NCBI RefSeq assembly: GCF_021730395.1
Contig: NC_069377.1
Span: forward strand, 46,392,501 to 46,456,500
Source of the DNA: Mercenaria mercenaria
Taxonomy: Eukaryota; Mollusca; Bivalvia; Venerida; Veneridae
Length of the DNA: 64,000 bases
Direction: 5' to 3'
Below the pieces are notes generated by a model that saw nothing but the letters and a program-made list of their open reading frames with translations, was not told the origin of the DNA and searched no databases. Position numbers and translations under genes: made by a program. Below, in pieces: positions 13,001 through 19,883 of the stretch; positions within the stretch are counted from its first letter, which is position 1, and each line of letters begins with the position of its first letter.

Positions 13001-13974
13001 CCGAAGCATTACCCCTCCGCTTTCGGTGGGGAATAAAAAGTAGAAAACGGCTTATTCCAAAAACATGTTGTATACATTTTATCATTTCATACTTGTTGCC
13101 GTCTGATTGCAAAACATATTGCGATGTACTTCTAAGTGCATTCCCGACAACCCGTCCCCTTAACAGTTCTGGAATTAGGTTATATCAAAATTTACTCCGG
13201 GAAAGAAAACAACTTTTTAATTGCGCACGGTCTATTTTCAGGTACAAGAACAATTTTGTAAGGGTATTGATTTACTTTGAGGACCTCAACTATGAGAAGA
13301 TAACTGAGGAACCATTTTACACAGTAAGATGCTCTTCTTCTTAATTTTGTAAAATTGCTGGTTTTTATTCTATTTGTAAAATGAATATGTGGATAACAGT
13401 AAACTGTGCATAAAAATAAAATAAAGTTCATGCATATAATTTTAAGAATCTACTTTGTTTTTCACCAGTCAGTGTTATTTGTAAAGAACATTTAAGTAAT
13501 TGTTGGTATAGATCCAAAATGAACCGACTCGACGATGTGATTTTTATAGGAATTAAGTGTGTTTGAAATCAAAATTAAGGACCATATTTTTTGCTGTTCT
13601 ATCTAGAGGTTGGTAGAGGGAATTTCCTTATTTTGTTATTAACAGAAATTACAAAGGCATAATTTGAGCGGCATATTAACCCTGTATAGATAGCGCATGA
13701 ATGACAGAATATGAATGACATCCCTAGCTCAAATCATGGATTCTGCATGAACTCCGAATTCTTAAATTAATTTATATTGCAAACTGTTTTTTCCCAGCCT
13801 GTGCGATTCGTGTCGGATATAGGAGGAGCGGCTGGACTGTTCATGGGAATTTCATTGCTTAGTTTCTTTGAAGTTCTGCAACTTATCCTAGAAATAGTGC
13901 TGCATCTGTTTGACCGAAAGACGGCTGGTCCAAATAACGACGAGCTTCTCGAGAAAAAAGATGCACCTACGTAG
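1569..13974 (+). CDS. DEG/ENaC sodium channel gene A (exons 3-13, 5' part outside window)
   Basis: Degenerin/epithelial sodium channel family subunit, a trimeric plasma-membrane cation channel with two transmembrane helices and a large Cys-rich ectodomain. Exons by reading frame and splice signals: 1569-2191, 2856-2936, 3245-3339, 4741-4904, 6791-6883, 7630-7747, 8116-8191, 9134-9191, 10682-10782, 13242-13323, 13798-13974. Joined they give 1668 bases (555 codons plus TAG) with no interruption, and every junction has AG/GT. Family hallmarks: the palm motif GYGVRIVFHEP, the thumb cysteines of CDCISPC, the FVYSK strand, and the pre-TM2/TM2 segment SDIGGAAGLFMGIS ending in a G-x-S selectivity filter. 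Exons 1-2 (N-terminal HG gating motif, TM1) are not in the first 1.5 kb, so the gene either begins upstream or lacks them. The ligand is not evident; molluscan relatives include FMRFamide-gated and acid-sensing channels. Confidence 0.9.
2411..2800. mobile_element. Foldback/MITE-like insert in gene A intron 3
   Basis: Intron 3 is 664 bases in A and 259 in B. The flanks AGATATACAGAATA and GAATATTGT-TTACTT are continuous in B. The insert holds an inverted pair AATCAAGGCCTTC (near 2635) and GAAGGCCTTGATT (near 2783), and inside those GTCTAATTTACGAAGGTTTATCG facing GGTAAATTAGACGATAAACC. A CRE-like TGACGTCA sits at 2529-2536. Superfamily unknown. Confidence 0.6.
2856..2936 (+). CDS. Gene A exon 4
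   Basis: 81 bases between TTTTTGAAG and GTAAGT. It reads V-AKRKRMGHQREDFIQYA across the junction and ends within a Ser codon. The basic start and the length are identical in genes B and C, which supports the boundaries. It forms part of the extracellular finger region. Confidence 0.88.
3245..3339 (+). CDS. Gene A exon 5 (ends in first unit of a minisatellite)
   Basis: 95 bases after TATATCAG. It encodes SKYFDAFTTSDYGNCYTMDH followed by KKYKAWGSGTDS. TSDYGNCYT matches the conserved DEG/ENaC T..GNCYTF region. The donor GTATGT at 3340 follows. The last 30 or so bases plus the donor are the same sequence as the 43-bp tandem repeat that fills the intron, so this exon's end is the probable source of the array. 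Confidence 0.88.
3296..3585 (+). repeat. 43-bp minisatellite, gene A intron 5, block 1
   Basis: Degenerate tandem units of about 43 bases with the core CAGTGGGACCGACAGTGG, then TATGTAGAAAATATCAAG. The first unit overlaps the end of exon 5 (3245-3339) and its donor. About six units follow before non-repeat DNA. Confidence 0.9.
4165..4392 (+). repeat. 43-bp minisatellite, gene A intron 5, block 2
   Basis: About five more units of the same repeat, separated from block 1 by some 580 bases of non-repeat intron. GTATGTAG donor-like text recurs in most units. Confidence 0.9.
4469..4480. repeat. Poly-G run
   Basis: A run of twelve G in intron 5 of gene A. Length may be unreliable in any assembly. 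Confidence 0.8.
4741..4904 (+). CDS. Gene A exon 6: palm domain
   Basis: 164 bases between CCCTTTGCAG and GTATAT. It encodes GIKLTLYLEVDEYIENF then SSGYGVRIVFHEPGTFPMP and DEGLTLSPGYETNIGLRA. This is the most recognisable DEG/ENaC segment (G-rV-x-I-H-x-p..P, then G..l.PG..t.i). Length and phases are identical in B and C. Confidence 0.92.
5500..5535. repeat. Poly-C and CA-rich run, gene A intron 6
   Basis: A C run followed by CACACACAC-like text. The paralogous run in gene B is at 36970-36992. Confidence 0.75.
5565..5715 (-). repeat. Dispersed family 'TGTTCATGAGAGGTAATGAAAT', gene A intron 6
   Basis: Reverse orientation relative to 14948-15062. It shares TTGTTATA-TTCTRGTC near the left, CCATTCA-like text, the GGGCGTGA..GGTGCTACATATTTCATTAC core and AGTC-AACCTTGTCTGC. 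The paralogue is at 37015-37170. Family unknown; it may be a short non-autonomous element. Confidence 0.5.
6791..6883 (+). CDS. Gene A exon 7
   Basis: 93 bases in phase 0 after ATATTTCCAG, with donor GTATAA. It encodes INVTRLNEPYGNCTSDVDKF then RKKYNFTYSKT. The N-x-T sites and the GNC cysteine are kept in gene C. A nearer GT inside ACAGTAAAAC could mimic a donor, but only the GTATAA donor keeps frame with the next exon, as in gene C. Confidence 0.87.
7063..7325 (+). repeat. SINE-like element in gene A intron 7
   Basis: Begins near GACCTCCTTAGTCGATTGGG, with tRNA-like text and GTGGGTTAGAGCTTTGATCG in the B-box position. The body is TGTGACTAGAG..., and it ends GCCAGTTGTGCTGATGTGAC. Also present at 38649-38900 in B, so inserted before the duplication. 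The tRNA head is degraded. Confidence 0.5.
7455..7555. repeat. Dispersed repeat, second copy
   Basis: Same order of blocks as 880-1010 (GTGTGTGG, CACGTCTGCGTGCTG, GGGGAGGCTGCGTTTTT, CCCTGTTTGATATTTGTC). Present at the orthologous site in gene B, so it predates the duplication. Confidence 0.55.
7630..7747 (+). CDS. Gene A exon 8: Cys-rich thumb
   Basis: 118 bases after AAAAACAG, donor GTAAGT, ending one base into a Gly/Asp codon. It encodes ACLAFCRVENVIKECSCVPY then DAPDIDFGKKRRICGSKPW. The spacing C-x3-C-x7-C-x-C is the DEG/ENaC thumb cysteine pattern; these residues form the disulphide ladder that couples agonist binding to the gate. Confidence 0.92.
8116..8191 (+). CDS. Gene A exon 9: CDCISPC thumb cysteines
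   Basis: 76 bases between TTTCAG and GTAAGT. It encodes DEFCVDYVDNMFEKGALG then CDCISPCS. The C-x-C-x3-C cluster corresponds to the family's C.CP..C motif. Same length in gene B; gene C has a 70-base version with CDCISPCR. Confidence 0.92.
9134..9191 (+). CDS. Gene A exon 10
   Basis: 58 bases after TTTACAG, donor GTAAGC. It encodes SEFVYSKTMSGRVWPHKDYL, the palm beta-strand region that follows the thumb (family form: ..Y..t.S...wP). Trp-Pro is kept here, whereas gene B has Trp-Gln. Confidence 0.88.
9530..9998. mobile_element. 469-bp GC-rich insertion with 14-bp target duplication, gene A intron 10
   Basis: Flanked by TTTGGACATTGCTG (9516-9529) and TTTGGACCTTGCTG (9999-10012). Copy B has a single TTTGAACATTGCTGG (about 41133-41146) and no insert. 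The body is clearly more GC-rich than the surrounding intron. The 14-bp duplication fits target-primed retroposition or another long-duplication element. No tRNA box was recognised, so the class is open. Confidence 0.75.
10034..10068. repeat. (TA)n microsatellite
   Basis: A perfect TA run of about 35 bases in intron 10 of gene A, close to the GC-rich insertion. Absent at the paralogous site in B. Confidence 0.9.
10682..10782 (+). CDS. Gene A exon 11
   Basis: 101 bases after TTTTCTTTTCAG, ending AG before GTTTGA. It encodes EKVLMKDICAKNLTSLKNAC then AQIKNETTDFNYE. This is the helical/knuckle stretch between the thumb and the last palm strand. The five-A run near the start (GAAAAAGTG) is one base shorter in gene B, which breaks its frame. 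Confidence 0.85.
11537..12592 (+). mobile_element. Helentron-like non-autonomous element (AGCTCAC...CTCTTG) in gene A intron 11
   Basis: Starts TT|AGCTCACATGAGC, followed by CTCAGGTGAG and GTCCGGCGTCCGGCG text. The interior is about six degenerate repeats of roughly 150 bases (ATGAAATTTGGTCAGAATGA, TAGGTCACTAGGTCAAAT). It ends with the hairpin-like GTGCCATCTTGGCC, then CTCTTG|TT. Copy B joins CCTATT to TTTACTAAAC with no element. The T|T target, the subterminal repeat and the 3' hairpin match Helentron-type (Helitron2) non-autonomous elements as known from other animals; assignment is inferred. Confidence 0.65.
12593..13036 (+). repeat. Degenerate ~140-bp repeats ending in CCTCCGC hairpin (copy A)
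   Basis: Two to three units with GGAGAAAACTCTGCGTTTAC, TGGRTCA.GGG.GATAATACTA and AATTATG.GAGGTTTRGTGAT text. They end with GGACGGACGAACAACGCC and then ACCCCTCCGC-TTTCGGTGGGG, an inverted pair. The same block is at 42660-43166 in B, so it is older than the duplication. Probably the 3' part of another non-autonomous element family. Confidence 0.5.
13242..13323 (+). CDS. Gene A exon 12: last palm strand
   Basis: 82 bases after TATTTTCAG, donor GTAAGA. It encodes RYKNNFVRVLIYFEDLNYEK then ITEEPFYT, matching the family's L.IYFe.L.y..i.e...Y signature that leads into TM2. The acceptor AG is intact here and lost in gene B. Confidence 0.92.
13798..13974 (+). CDS. Gene A exon 13: TM2 and C-terminus
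   Basis: Begins after TTTTTTCCCAG and ends at TAG 13972-13974. It encodes PVRFVSDIGGAAGLFMGISL then LSFFEVLQLILEIVLHLFDR and a short tail with PNNDELLEKK. The DIGG..GLF.G.S core is the DEG/ENaC pore helix. The filter triplet is G-I-S; the middle residue is usually smaller (Ala, Ser, Gly), so Ile is mildly unusual. Confidence 0.93.
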   Translation, partial: PVRFVSDIGGAAGLFMGISLLSFFEVLQLILEIVLHLFDRKTAGPNNDELLEKKDAPT

Positions 13975-14334
13975 GAAAAAGTGTTGTCATCGGATCTTTT
14001 TTATGCTTTTTGTTAAAATAATATGTCTGGACCGAAATGGTTATCTCATTTCTCAGAATAGAGAAAATGAAAACAAATCTGGATAGCAGAATCGATTTCA
14101 GGAGGTCTTTTCGGTTTCCGATATGGCGTAGAGTCAGTATAATATATGTACTGTATAAATGTGATTATTATTTTACACATTGTCTTGTAGGTAACAATAT
14201 GATGTATTGTAATGTAGTTGTTTACCAAATCTCAAGGTATTTGCTTTGTTAAAACGATGTTGTCTAGTGCTAACATGTGCATTCAATCAATCAATGACTA
14301 AAATATAACACTTTCTCTTCTTTATTTGAATAAA
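13975..14334 (+). terminator. Gene A 3' UTR with AATAAA signal
   Basis: Non-coding DNA after the stop codon, with an AATAAA at 14329-14334 about 355 bases downstream. A second AATAAA lies at 14803-14808. Copy B lacks the paralogous 14311-14823 stretch, so gene B lacks both signals at these positions. Which signal is used cannot be told from sequence alone. Confidence 0.45.
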
Positions 14335-14823
14335 ATTATTTTTTAAAAAATGTTAGTACAATGGTTTTTGCCAATTTTGGTGACGATTCCACAGGCCTTT
14401 GCGCTTTCTTTCTTACAAGAACGGTCATCCGTGGAATACAAATATAGCTTTAATCATATTGTATCCATTCATAGCATATATATCAAGGGTGTAATGTATT
14501 AAATGAAAATTGATCTTGATATTTTGCTTTCGTTTTAATCAAGATCTTTTTATTCGTTATTTATAAAACAATCTAGTATAGATACTTTTAGATAGCTTTC
14601 ATCCGTGGAAAACTTAAAATAATTTTCCAACTGCATTGCTGAATCTCGTTGATATGTCAGATTGTAACATACATGGATTGTTAGAGATGTTGCAATTGTT
14701 ATATTGTATGAATCATTTGCTTTTTGTGTTATAATCAAATGTTCACTAATGCTATGTATATATGATGTTTATGTACCACATGGGTATATGATCTTCTGGT
14801 TTAATAAAAAACAAACTTGAAAG
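14311..14823 (+). mobile_element. A-specific insert with a tail shared by a repeat in gene C
   Basis: Copy B joins directly across this stretch (around 45130). Its last 120 or so bases (AAATGTTCACT, then ATGTACCACATGGG, then AATAAAA-ACTTG) match 62565-62660 in intron 7 of gene C. The shared tail ending in an AATAAA-like motif suggests a dispersed, possibly retroposed, family. A deletion in B is the alternative. Confidence 0.45.
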
Positions 14824-14947
14824 TCGTCACTCATGAGCAGTGTAATAATGCTTAAGCGACGCTGTTCAAATACTTTTTAATCATGTTGAAACGCTGTAAA
14901 AGGATCACTTGGAAGCAATGAATGCAATTAGTAAGAATAATAGCACA

Positions 14948-15062
14948 CTCGGTTTGACTGAGTCTGTTCATGAGAGGTAATGAAATGCCCCATAGCACCG
15001 GCTTAAGCGGAACTCTATTATACATCCATTGAATGGACTCCATGATCCCAAAGGACCAGAAA
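14948..15062 (+). repeat. Dispersed family 'TGTTCATGAGAGGTAATGAAAT', gene A 3' flank
   Basis: Contains TCTGTTCATGAGAGGTAATG, TAGCACCGGCTT and TCCATGATCCCAAAGGACCAG. Other copies: 25179-25276, 25425-25490, 45243-45320 (+ orientation) and 5565-5715, 37015-37170, 46215-46335 (reverse). Confidence 0.55.
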
Positions 15063-15502
15063 ATATAACTTTTACAGCCGACACACGGCGCTTCAGGATT
15101 GCTGTAGTGAAAACCTGCACATCTTTGGAGTGGTCTTTAAAGTCTTATAACAAATAAAGCGAAATTTGTCACAATGCATATGACTACAAAAGTGTTTATG
15201 ATAATATATAATATTAGTATGTATACATTCGACATCCAGTGTCAATATCAAAGTAATTTCTAAAATTGTCACTTATTCATCAATATCTTCCAGTGTAAAA
15301 TACTGTATGCGGTGTATATCTAAGTAATTTAAAAATAATAAATGTTGTAAAGTGTTTGTCTTGTTCATTTTCCATGCAGGGATAAAAAACTTCAGTTTCT
15401 AAGGACTGGTATGACAGTTCACGTATTATGTTAACTTACAAAATATGAACGGAGCATAGTTTACCTCGAATAATGGAGTCATAAAGAAACTGTAAGGAAA
15501 AT

Positions 15503-15702
15503 ATGAGCCATGCCATGAGAAAACCAACATAGTGCGTTTGCGACCAGCATGGATCCAGACCAGCCTGCGCATCCGCGCTGTGTGGTCAGGATCCATGCTG
15601 TTCGCTAACGGTTTCTCTAATTGCAATGGGCTTTGATAGCGAACAGCATGGATCCTGACCAGACTGCGCACTATGTTGTTTTTCTCATGGCGCGGCTTAT
15701 AT
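15503..15702. mobile_element. MITE, TIR GAGCCRYGCCATGAGAAAA (gene A 3' flank)
   Basis: Inverted ends GAGCCATGCCATGAGAAAAC and TTTTCTCATGGCGCGGCTTA; the interior is nearly palindromic around GCATGGATCC motifs. Copy B has GAAAATATAATTTTG at this site; A can be read as TA-[element]-TA, so a TA target (Tc1/mariner-like) is likely. Other copies: about 55485-55646 and 62684-62920. Confidence 0.7.
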
Positions 15703-15828
15703 AATTTTCTAATTTTATGGCAGATATATTCGTTTTGACCTTTACGTCAGTAGTTCCGCTTACGTGAAGGAATGAAAATAGAATATTTTTCATATTTTCA
15801 CGACACCTCTGAAACTAATAATCCTTAA

Positions 15829-16423
15829 TACCCCAGTCACACATACGGTGTGGATAGCTACGTCTAGCTACGAAAAGAAACGTAGTAATACGTATCGATC
15901 CGTACCTGAGCCGTACCTCAAAGTAGTCATTCGTATTAATCCGTACCAGAACGTGGTCAAAACGTATTCAAAACTTATTCCAAACTTGCAAGTTTCTCCA
16001 ACTTTTGAACATGCACAAAAGTTTGAGCGAACCGTAGCCATTTGAGCGTGACTTTAGTCCATCTTGGCTGAAACTTATTCATCCGTAGTTAAACGTACGT
16101 TAACGTAGTTATCCGTGCTGTTACATACCTCGCCGTAGCTGAACGTAGTTATCTGAGGCTGCTCGTACTTAAGCATAGTTCAACGTAGTTTACCGCAGAT
16201 CCGTCCGTGCGCTGGGCAAGATGCAATGCGCAGTAAAACGTAATTCAACGTAGTACCTCGTACCTATCCGTACCTATTCGCGTCCTGTATTGTTTTGTTT
16301 GTTTCCTCTTTCTCACCATTTTTCCCGTACTAAGACGTACTGTTCCGTAGTTATACTCCCACAGACTAATCCTATCCGCACCGTACCTCAACGCACGGAC
16401 ATATCCGTATGTGTGACTGTAGC
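15829..16423. mobile_element. 595-bp TTAA-target MITE with CGTA-rich interior
   Basis: The ends share CAGTCACACATACGG (near the left) and CCGTATGTGTGACTG (right). Both sides have CTTAA (15824-15828, 16423-16427), and copy B has a single CTTAA (47104-47108) with no element. A TTAA duplication is the piggyBac signature. The interior is packed with short CCGTACCT/AACGTAGTT-like motifs and codes for nothing. Confidence 0.75.
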
Positions 16424-16749
16424 TTAAGATAGTTTGACTAGTTTGACATGTTTATTTCATTTCTTCCAGAAGGTCCCATGACCCATGAAAGACCCATGAG
16501 GAATAACAAAATATATATACAAATATGGTGATACGGTAAATATGATACAACAGAAAAGCATCATAACATGTAATTATATAATAAAATCACTACTTTTAGT
16601 TCTTATGAGCGTCTACTACAAAAATAGCGTCAACATATATATATATACTTCGTATTTAGTATAACTACAAAGGTATAACTGGCAAAAACTATCTATGTTT
16701 CCAGCTGATGTAAGGAACATCAACGGTTAACATTATCATATGCAAGTAA

Positions 16750-17310
16750 TATCTTTATTTACTCACTCTTTGTCGTGAGTAAATCAATCATTCACTAATT
16801 CCATGTTCCTAACTACAAAAAAAGAACAAACAAGAAATATAGGATGCAGGTCTTAGCATTTGACAGCATTTCAATCGAGCTAAACAAAGAAGGTAATCGC
16901 AGTGTAATAAATACAAAAGATTCATTTAGAAATATCCAACTTTTTCATAGCGCTAGCGAAAGTCAAAACAGAACAGTCAAAAGTAAATGTAACATATAAT
17001 AGAAAAAGCATTCAAAAAAACAGTCAACGCAATAATGCACGACTAAGATAAACAGCCCAAGCTTTCTAAGCACGGCCAGCGTGAAAGGTCAGTTTTTTTC
17101 AATATACCACACGCTTTAACAGCACTACCAAAGTAAAACATCCATCGCTTTTACAGCATGGCCACATAGCTCGATACACACAAAAGTATACTTATCTTTC
17201 ATTGCCGTTCTCACCAAGTCTGATATAAATTACATATCCATCTTACTTTCTACATTTAGCTACAACTTGCACACCATCTGAAAATATCTATTTACATATA
17301 AAACATTTCT
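16750..17310. other. Intergenic, no feature seen
   Basis: AT-rich DNA past the end of the segmental duplication. It contains diffuse text such as AGCACGGCCAGCGTGAAAGG and AAAGTAAAACATCCATCG, related to the repeats at 18365-18620. No gene is supported. Confidence 0.4.
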
Positions 17311-17600
17311 GTTAATAGATAGACGTCCGCTTCGAGTGCGGAAGGTCATGGATTCGATCCCCGGCCGCGTCATACCAAAGACGTAAAAATTGTACTAGTA
17401 GCTTCCTCGCTTGGCGCTCAGCATTAAGAGGGTAGTGCTACGACTGGTCAGCCCGGTGTCAATATAATGTAACTGGGTGGAGTATCATGTCACGAGTCTA
17501 CAGCGTGATATTCCAGTGAAGCAGCACTATAAAGTTGGGCATTGTGTTCACTGCTACAAGCAGACACCGTCGTTTATATCACTGAATTGTTGAAAAAGAC
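17310..17600 (+). repeat. tRNA-derived SINE
   Basis: The tRNA-like head has a B-box-like GGATTCGATCC (17349-17359). The conserved body follows: ACTGGTCAGCCCGGTGTC, AACTGGGTGGAGTATCATGT, AGCAGCACTATAAAGTTGGG and CTGCTACAAGCAGACACCGT. It is followed closely by a CA run. This body type is familiar from molluscan SINEs; the exact family name is not claimed. Confidence 0.7.
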
Positions 17601-17610
17601 TTTAAACCCG

Positions 17611-17649
17611 AACACACACACACACACACATACACACACACACACACAC
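17611..17649. repeat. (CA)n microsatellite
   Basis: About 38 bases of CA with one interruption, immediately 3' of the SINE. Confidence 0.9.
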
Positions 17650-18364
17650 GAAAAAATAATACGGACAACCTTTCAAAGTTCAGCAAAAGTGAAACGGCTA
17701 ATGTTCGCATCACGGATAGTAAAACCAACTCAAATAAACAAAATAAATAAATCTATCATGTTATCAGAGCAGTTCTGTCAAAATCCTGAAACTTTCTGAA
17801 ATATATATTCGTTTAAACGATATACATTAAACTAATCAAATCATCAGAAAGTAACACTTATTAAACACTTTTACGTTTTAACCAAACAAAACAGTACAAC
17901 TTTTTGCAGAACAGTTAAAATAAAACGGACAAAACTTTCTTAGCAACAGTGAGCTTAAACAGGCAACACTTAACCGCACAAACACAATGCAGCAACCAGT
18001 GCTTTCGCTTATCCTTTTGCAGCAAATTTGAAGCGACTCCATATATTAGAAATGTATACTTATCTATTCATTTTTGTTCTAAGTTAGCCAAACAGCTTCT
18101 GAAAAACATCCACCAAACAACGTAACACTGATCACTACATCTGAAAAGAACATGTAAAGATTAAAAATTGATCTAGAAAAAAAAATCACAGCACAACTAA
18201 AGTAAAAATGGTCAGTGCTCTCAAGAATACGTCGAAAATAAAAGGACAAAATCACTTTCGATTTTAAAACATCTTCAATTATCAAAATGTAATAATCATT
18301 CATTGATGCTGTACCCAATTCTGTAACTAATGATATCATAATACAGAAATATGACAGTCAATAA

Positions 18365-18620
18365 AATAATACACGACTAAAATAAACAGCCCACACTACC
18401 ATAGCACGGCACGTAAAGTAACATACCTAACGTTTCCACAGCAGTCAATGCAATTATGCACGACTAAAACAAAACAGGTCACACTTTCAAAGTACGGCCA
18501 AAGTAAAAGTGCCATAGCTAACGTTTTCGTAACACTGACAATGATGCAATCAACGCAATTATACACGACTAAAACAAAACAGACCACACATTCAAAATAC
18601 GGCCAAAGTAAAAGGTTACT
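18365..18620. repeat. Tandem ~105-bp repeats
   Basis: Two to three degenerate units with AATTATGCACGACTAAAAC, ACACTTTCAAAGTACGGCC and AAAGTAAAAG. Weaker relatives extend left to about 17000. No coding potential is supported. Confidence 0.55.
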
Positions 18621-18914
18621 TTTTCCCAAAAAGGCAAAATATGCTGAAGACCTGAAAAAGTATATCAACTACAGCCTGAAAACGTCTGAAATACATATCA
18701 GCCAAACAATGTTACGGTTATCACAACATCTAAAATAAACAATTAAGGAATTTATGTTCTCTTGAGAAATAAATCTATGTTATTTTTCAGTAGGTACGCA
18801 TGAGCTATAATTTCTGCTTCTGTTACTCTAATCCAGTCCATATAATATAACGTGCCTCGATTAATCACTTTCACGCACGAGTGGTTCACGGGTTGGGTCG
18901 TTTTGGTCATTTTT

Positions 18915-19883
18915 AGCTCGACTATTCATAGAATAGTAGAGCTATTGGACTCGCCCATGCGTCGGCGTCCGCGTCCGCGTCGGCGTCCGCGTCCCGATTT
19001 GGTTAAGTTTTTGTATGTAAGCTGGTATCTCAGCAACCACTTGTGGGAATGGATTGAAACTTCACACACTTATTCACTGTGATAAACTGACTTACATTGC
19101 ACAGGTTCCATAACTCTATTTTGCTTTTTTACAAAATTATGCCCCTTTTTTGACTTAGAAATTTTTGGTTAAGGTTTTGTATGTAAGCTGGTATCTCAGT
19201 AACCACTTGTGGGAATGGATTGAAACTTCACACACTTATTCACTGTGATAAACCGTCTTACATTGCACAGGTTCCATAACTCTATTTTGCTTTTTTACAA
19301 AATTATGCCCCTTTTTCGACTTAGAATTTTTTGGTTAAGGTTTTGTATGTAAGTTGGTATCTCAGTACTCACTAATTGGAATGGATTGAAACTTCACACA
19401 CTTGTTCACTGTCATGATCTGACATACACAAAGCAGGTTCCATAACTCTGTTTTGCTTTTTTACAAAATTATGCCCCTTTTTCTACTTAGAATTTTTTGG
19501 TTAAGGTTTTGTATGTAAGCTGGTATCTCAGTATCCACTAAAGGGAAAGGATTGAAACTTCACACACTTGTTCATTGTCATGATATGACATGCAGTGCAA
19601 AGGGTCAATAACTCATCTTTGCAATTTACAAAAGTATGCCCCTTTTTAAACTTAGGAGTTTTGGGTTAAATTCTTATATGTAACCTGGTATCTCAGTACC
19701 CACTAATGGGAATGGATTGAAACTTCACACACTTGTCCACTGTCATGAGCTGATAAGCACTATGCAGGTTCCATAACCCTATTTTACTTTTTTACTAAAT
19801 TATGCCCCTTTTTCGACTTTCTAATTCATTCAAGCGACAAGGCTGTTAAATAGTCGAGCGTTGCTGTCCTCCGACAGCTCTTG
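18915..19883 (+). mobile_element. Helentron-like non-autonomous element (AGCTCGACTATTC...CTCTTG)
   Basis: Starts TTTT|AGCTCGACTATTC with a mirror AATAGTAGAGCT. The interior is about five degenerate repeats of roughly 180 bases (GTATGTAAGCTGGTATCTCA, GGAATGGATTGAAACTTCAC, AAATTATGCCCCTTTTT). Near the end comes the subterminal inverse AATAGTCGAGC, the hairpin GCTGTCCTCCGACAGC, then TCTTG|TT. Same plan as 11537-12592 and 60372-61634 but a different family. Confidence 0.7.

Larger units (their letters stand above)
985..16750 (+). repeat. Segmental duplication, copy A
   Basis: This tract is collinear with about 29430-47435. Exons, introns, the 3' UTR and the 3' flank all match. Exons differ by a few per cent by eye, and introns are close apart from discrete insertions. 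The left edge is where the text around AAACAGTAGGTGCTAGGATA begins to match copy B. The right edge is just after the shared text near CATATGCAAGTAA. The channel exons lie inside. Edges are by-eye estimates. Confidence 0.85.
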
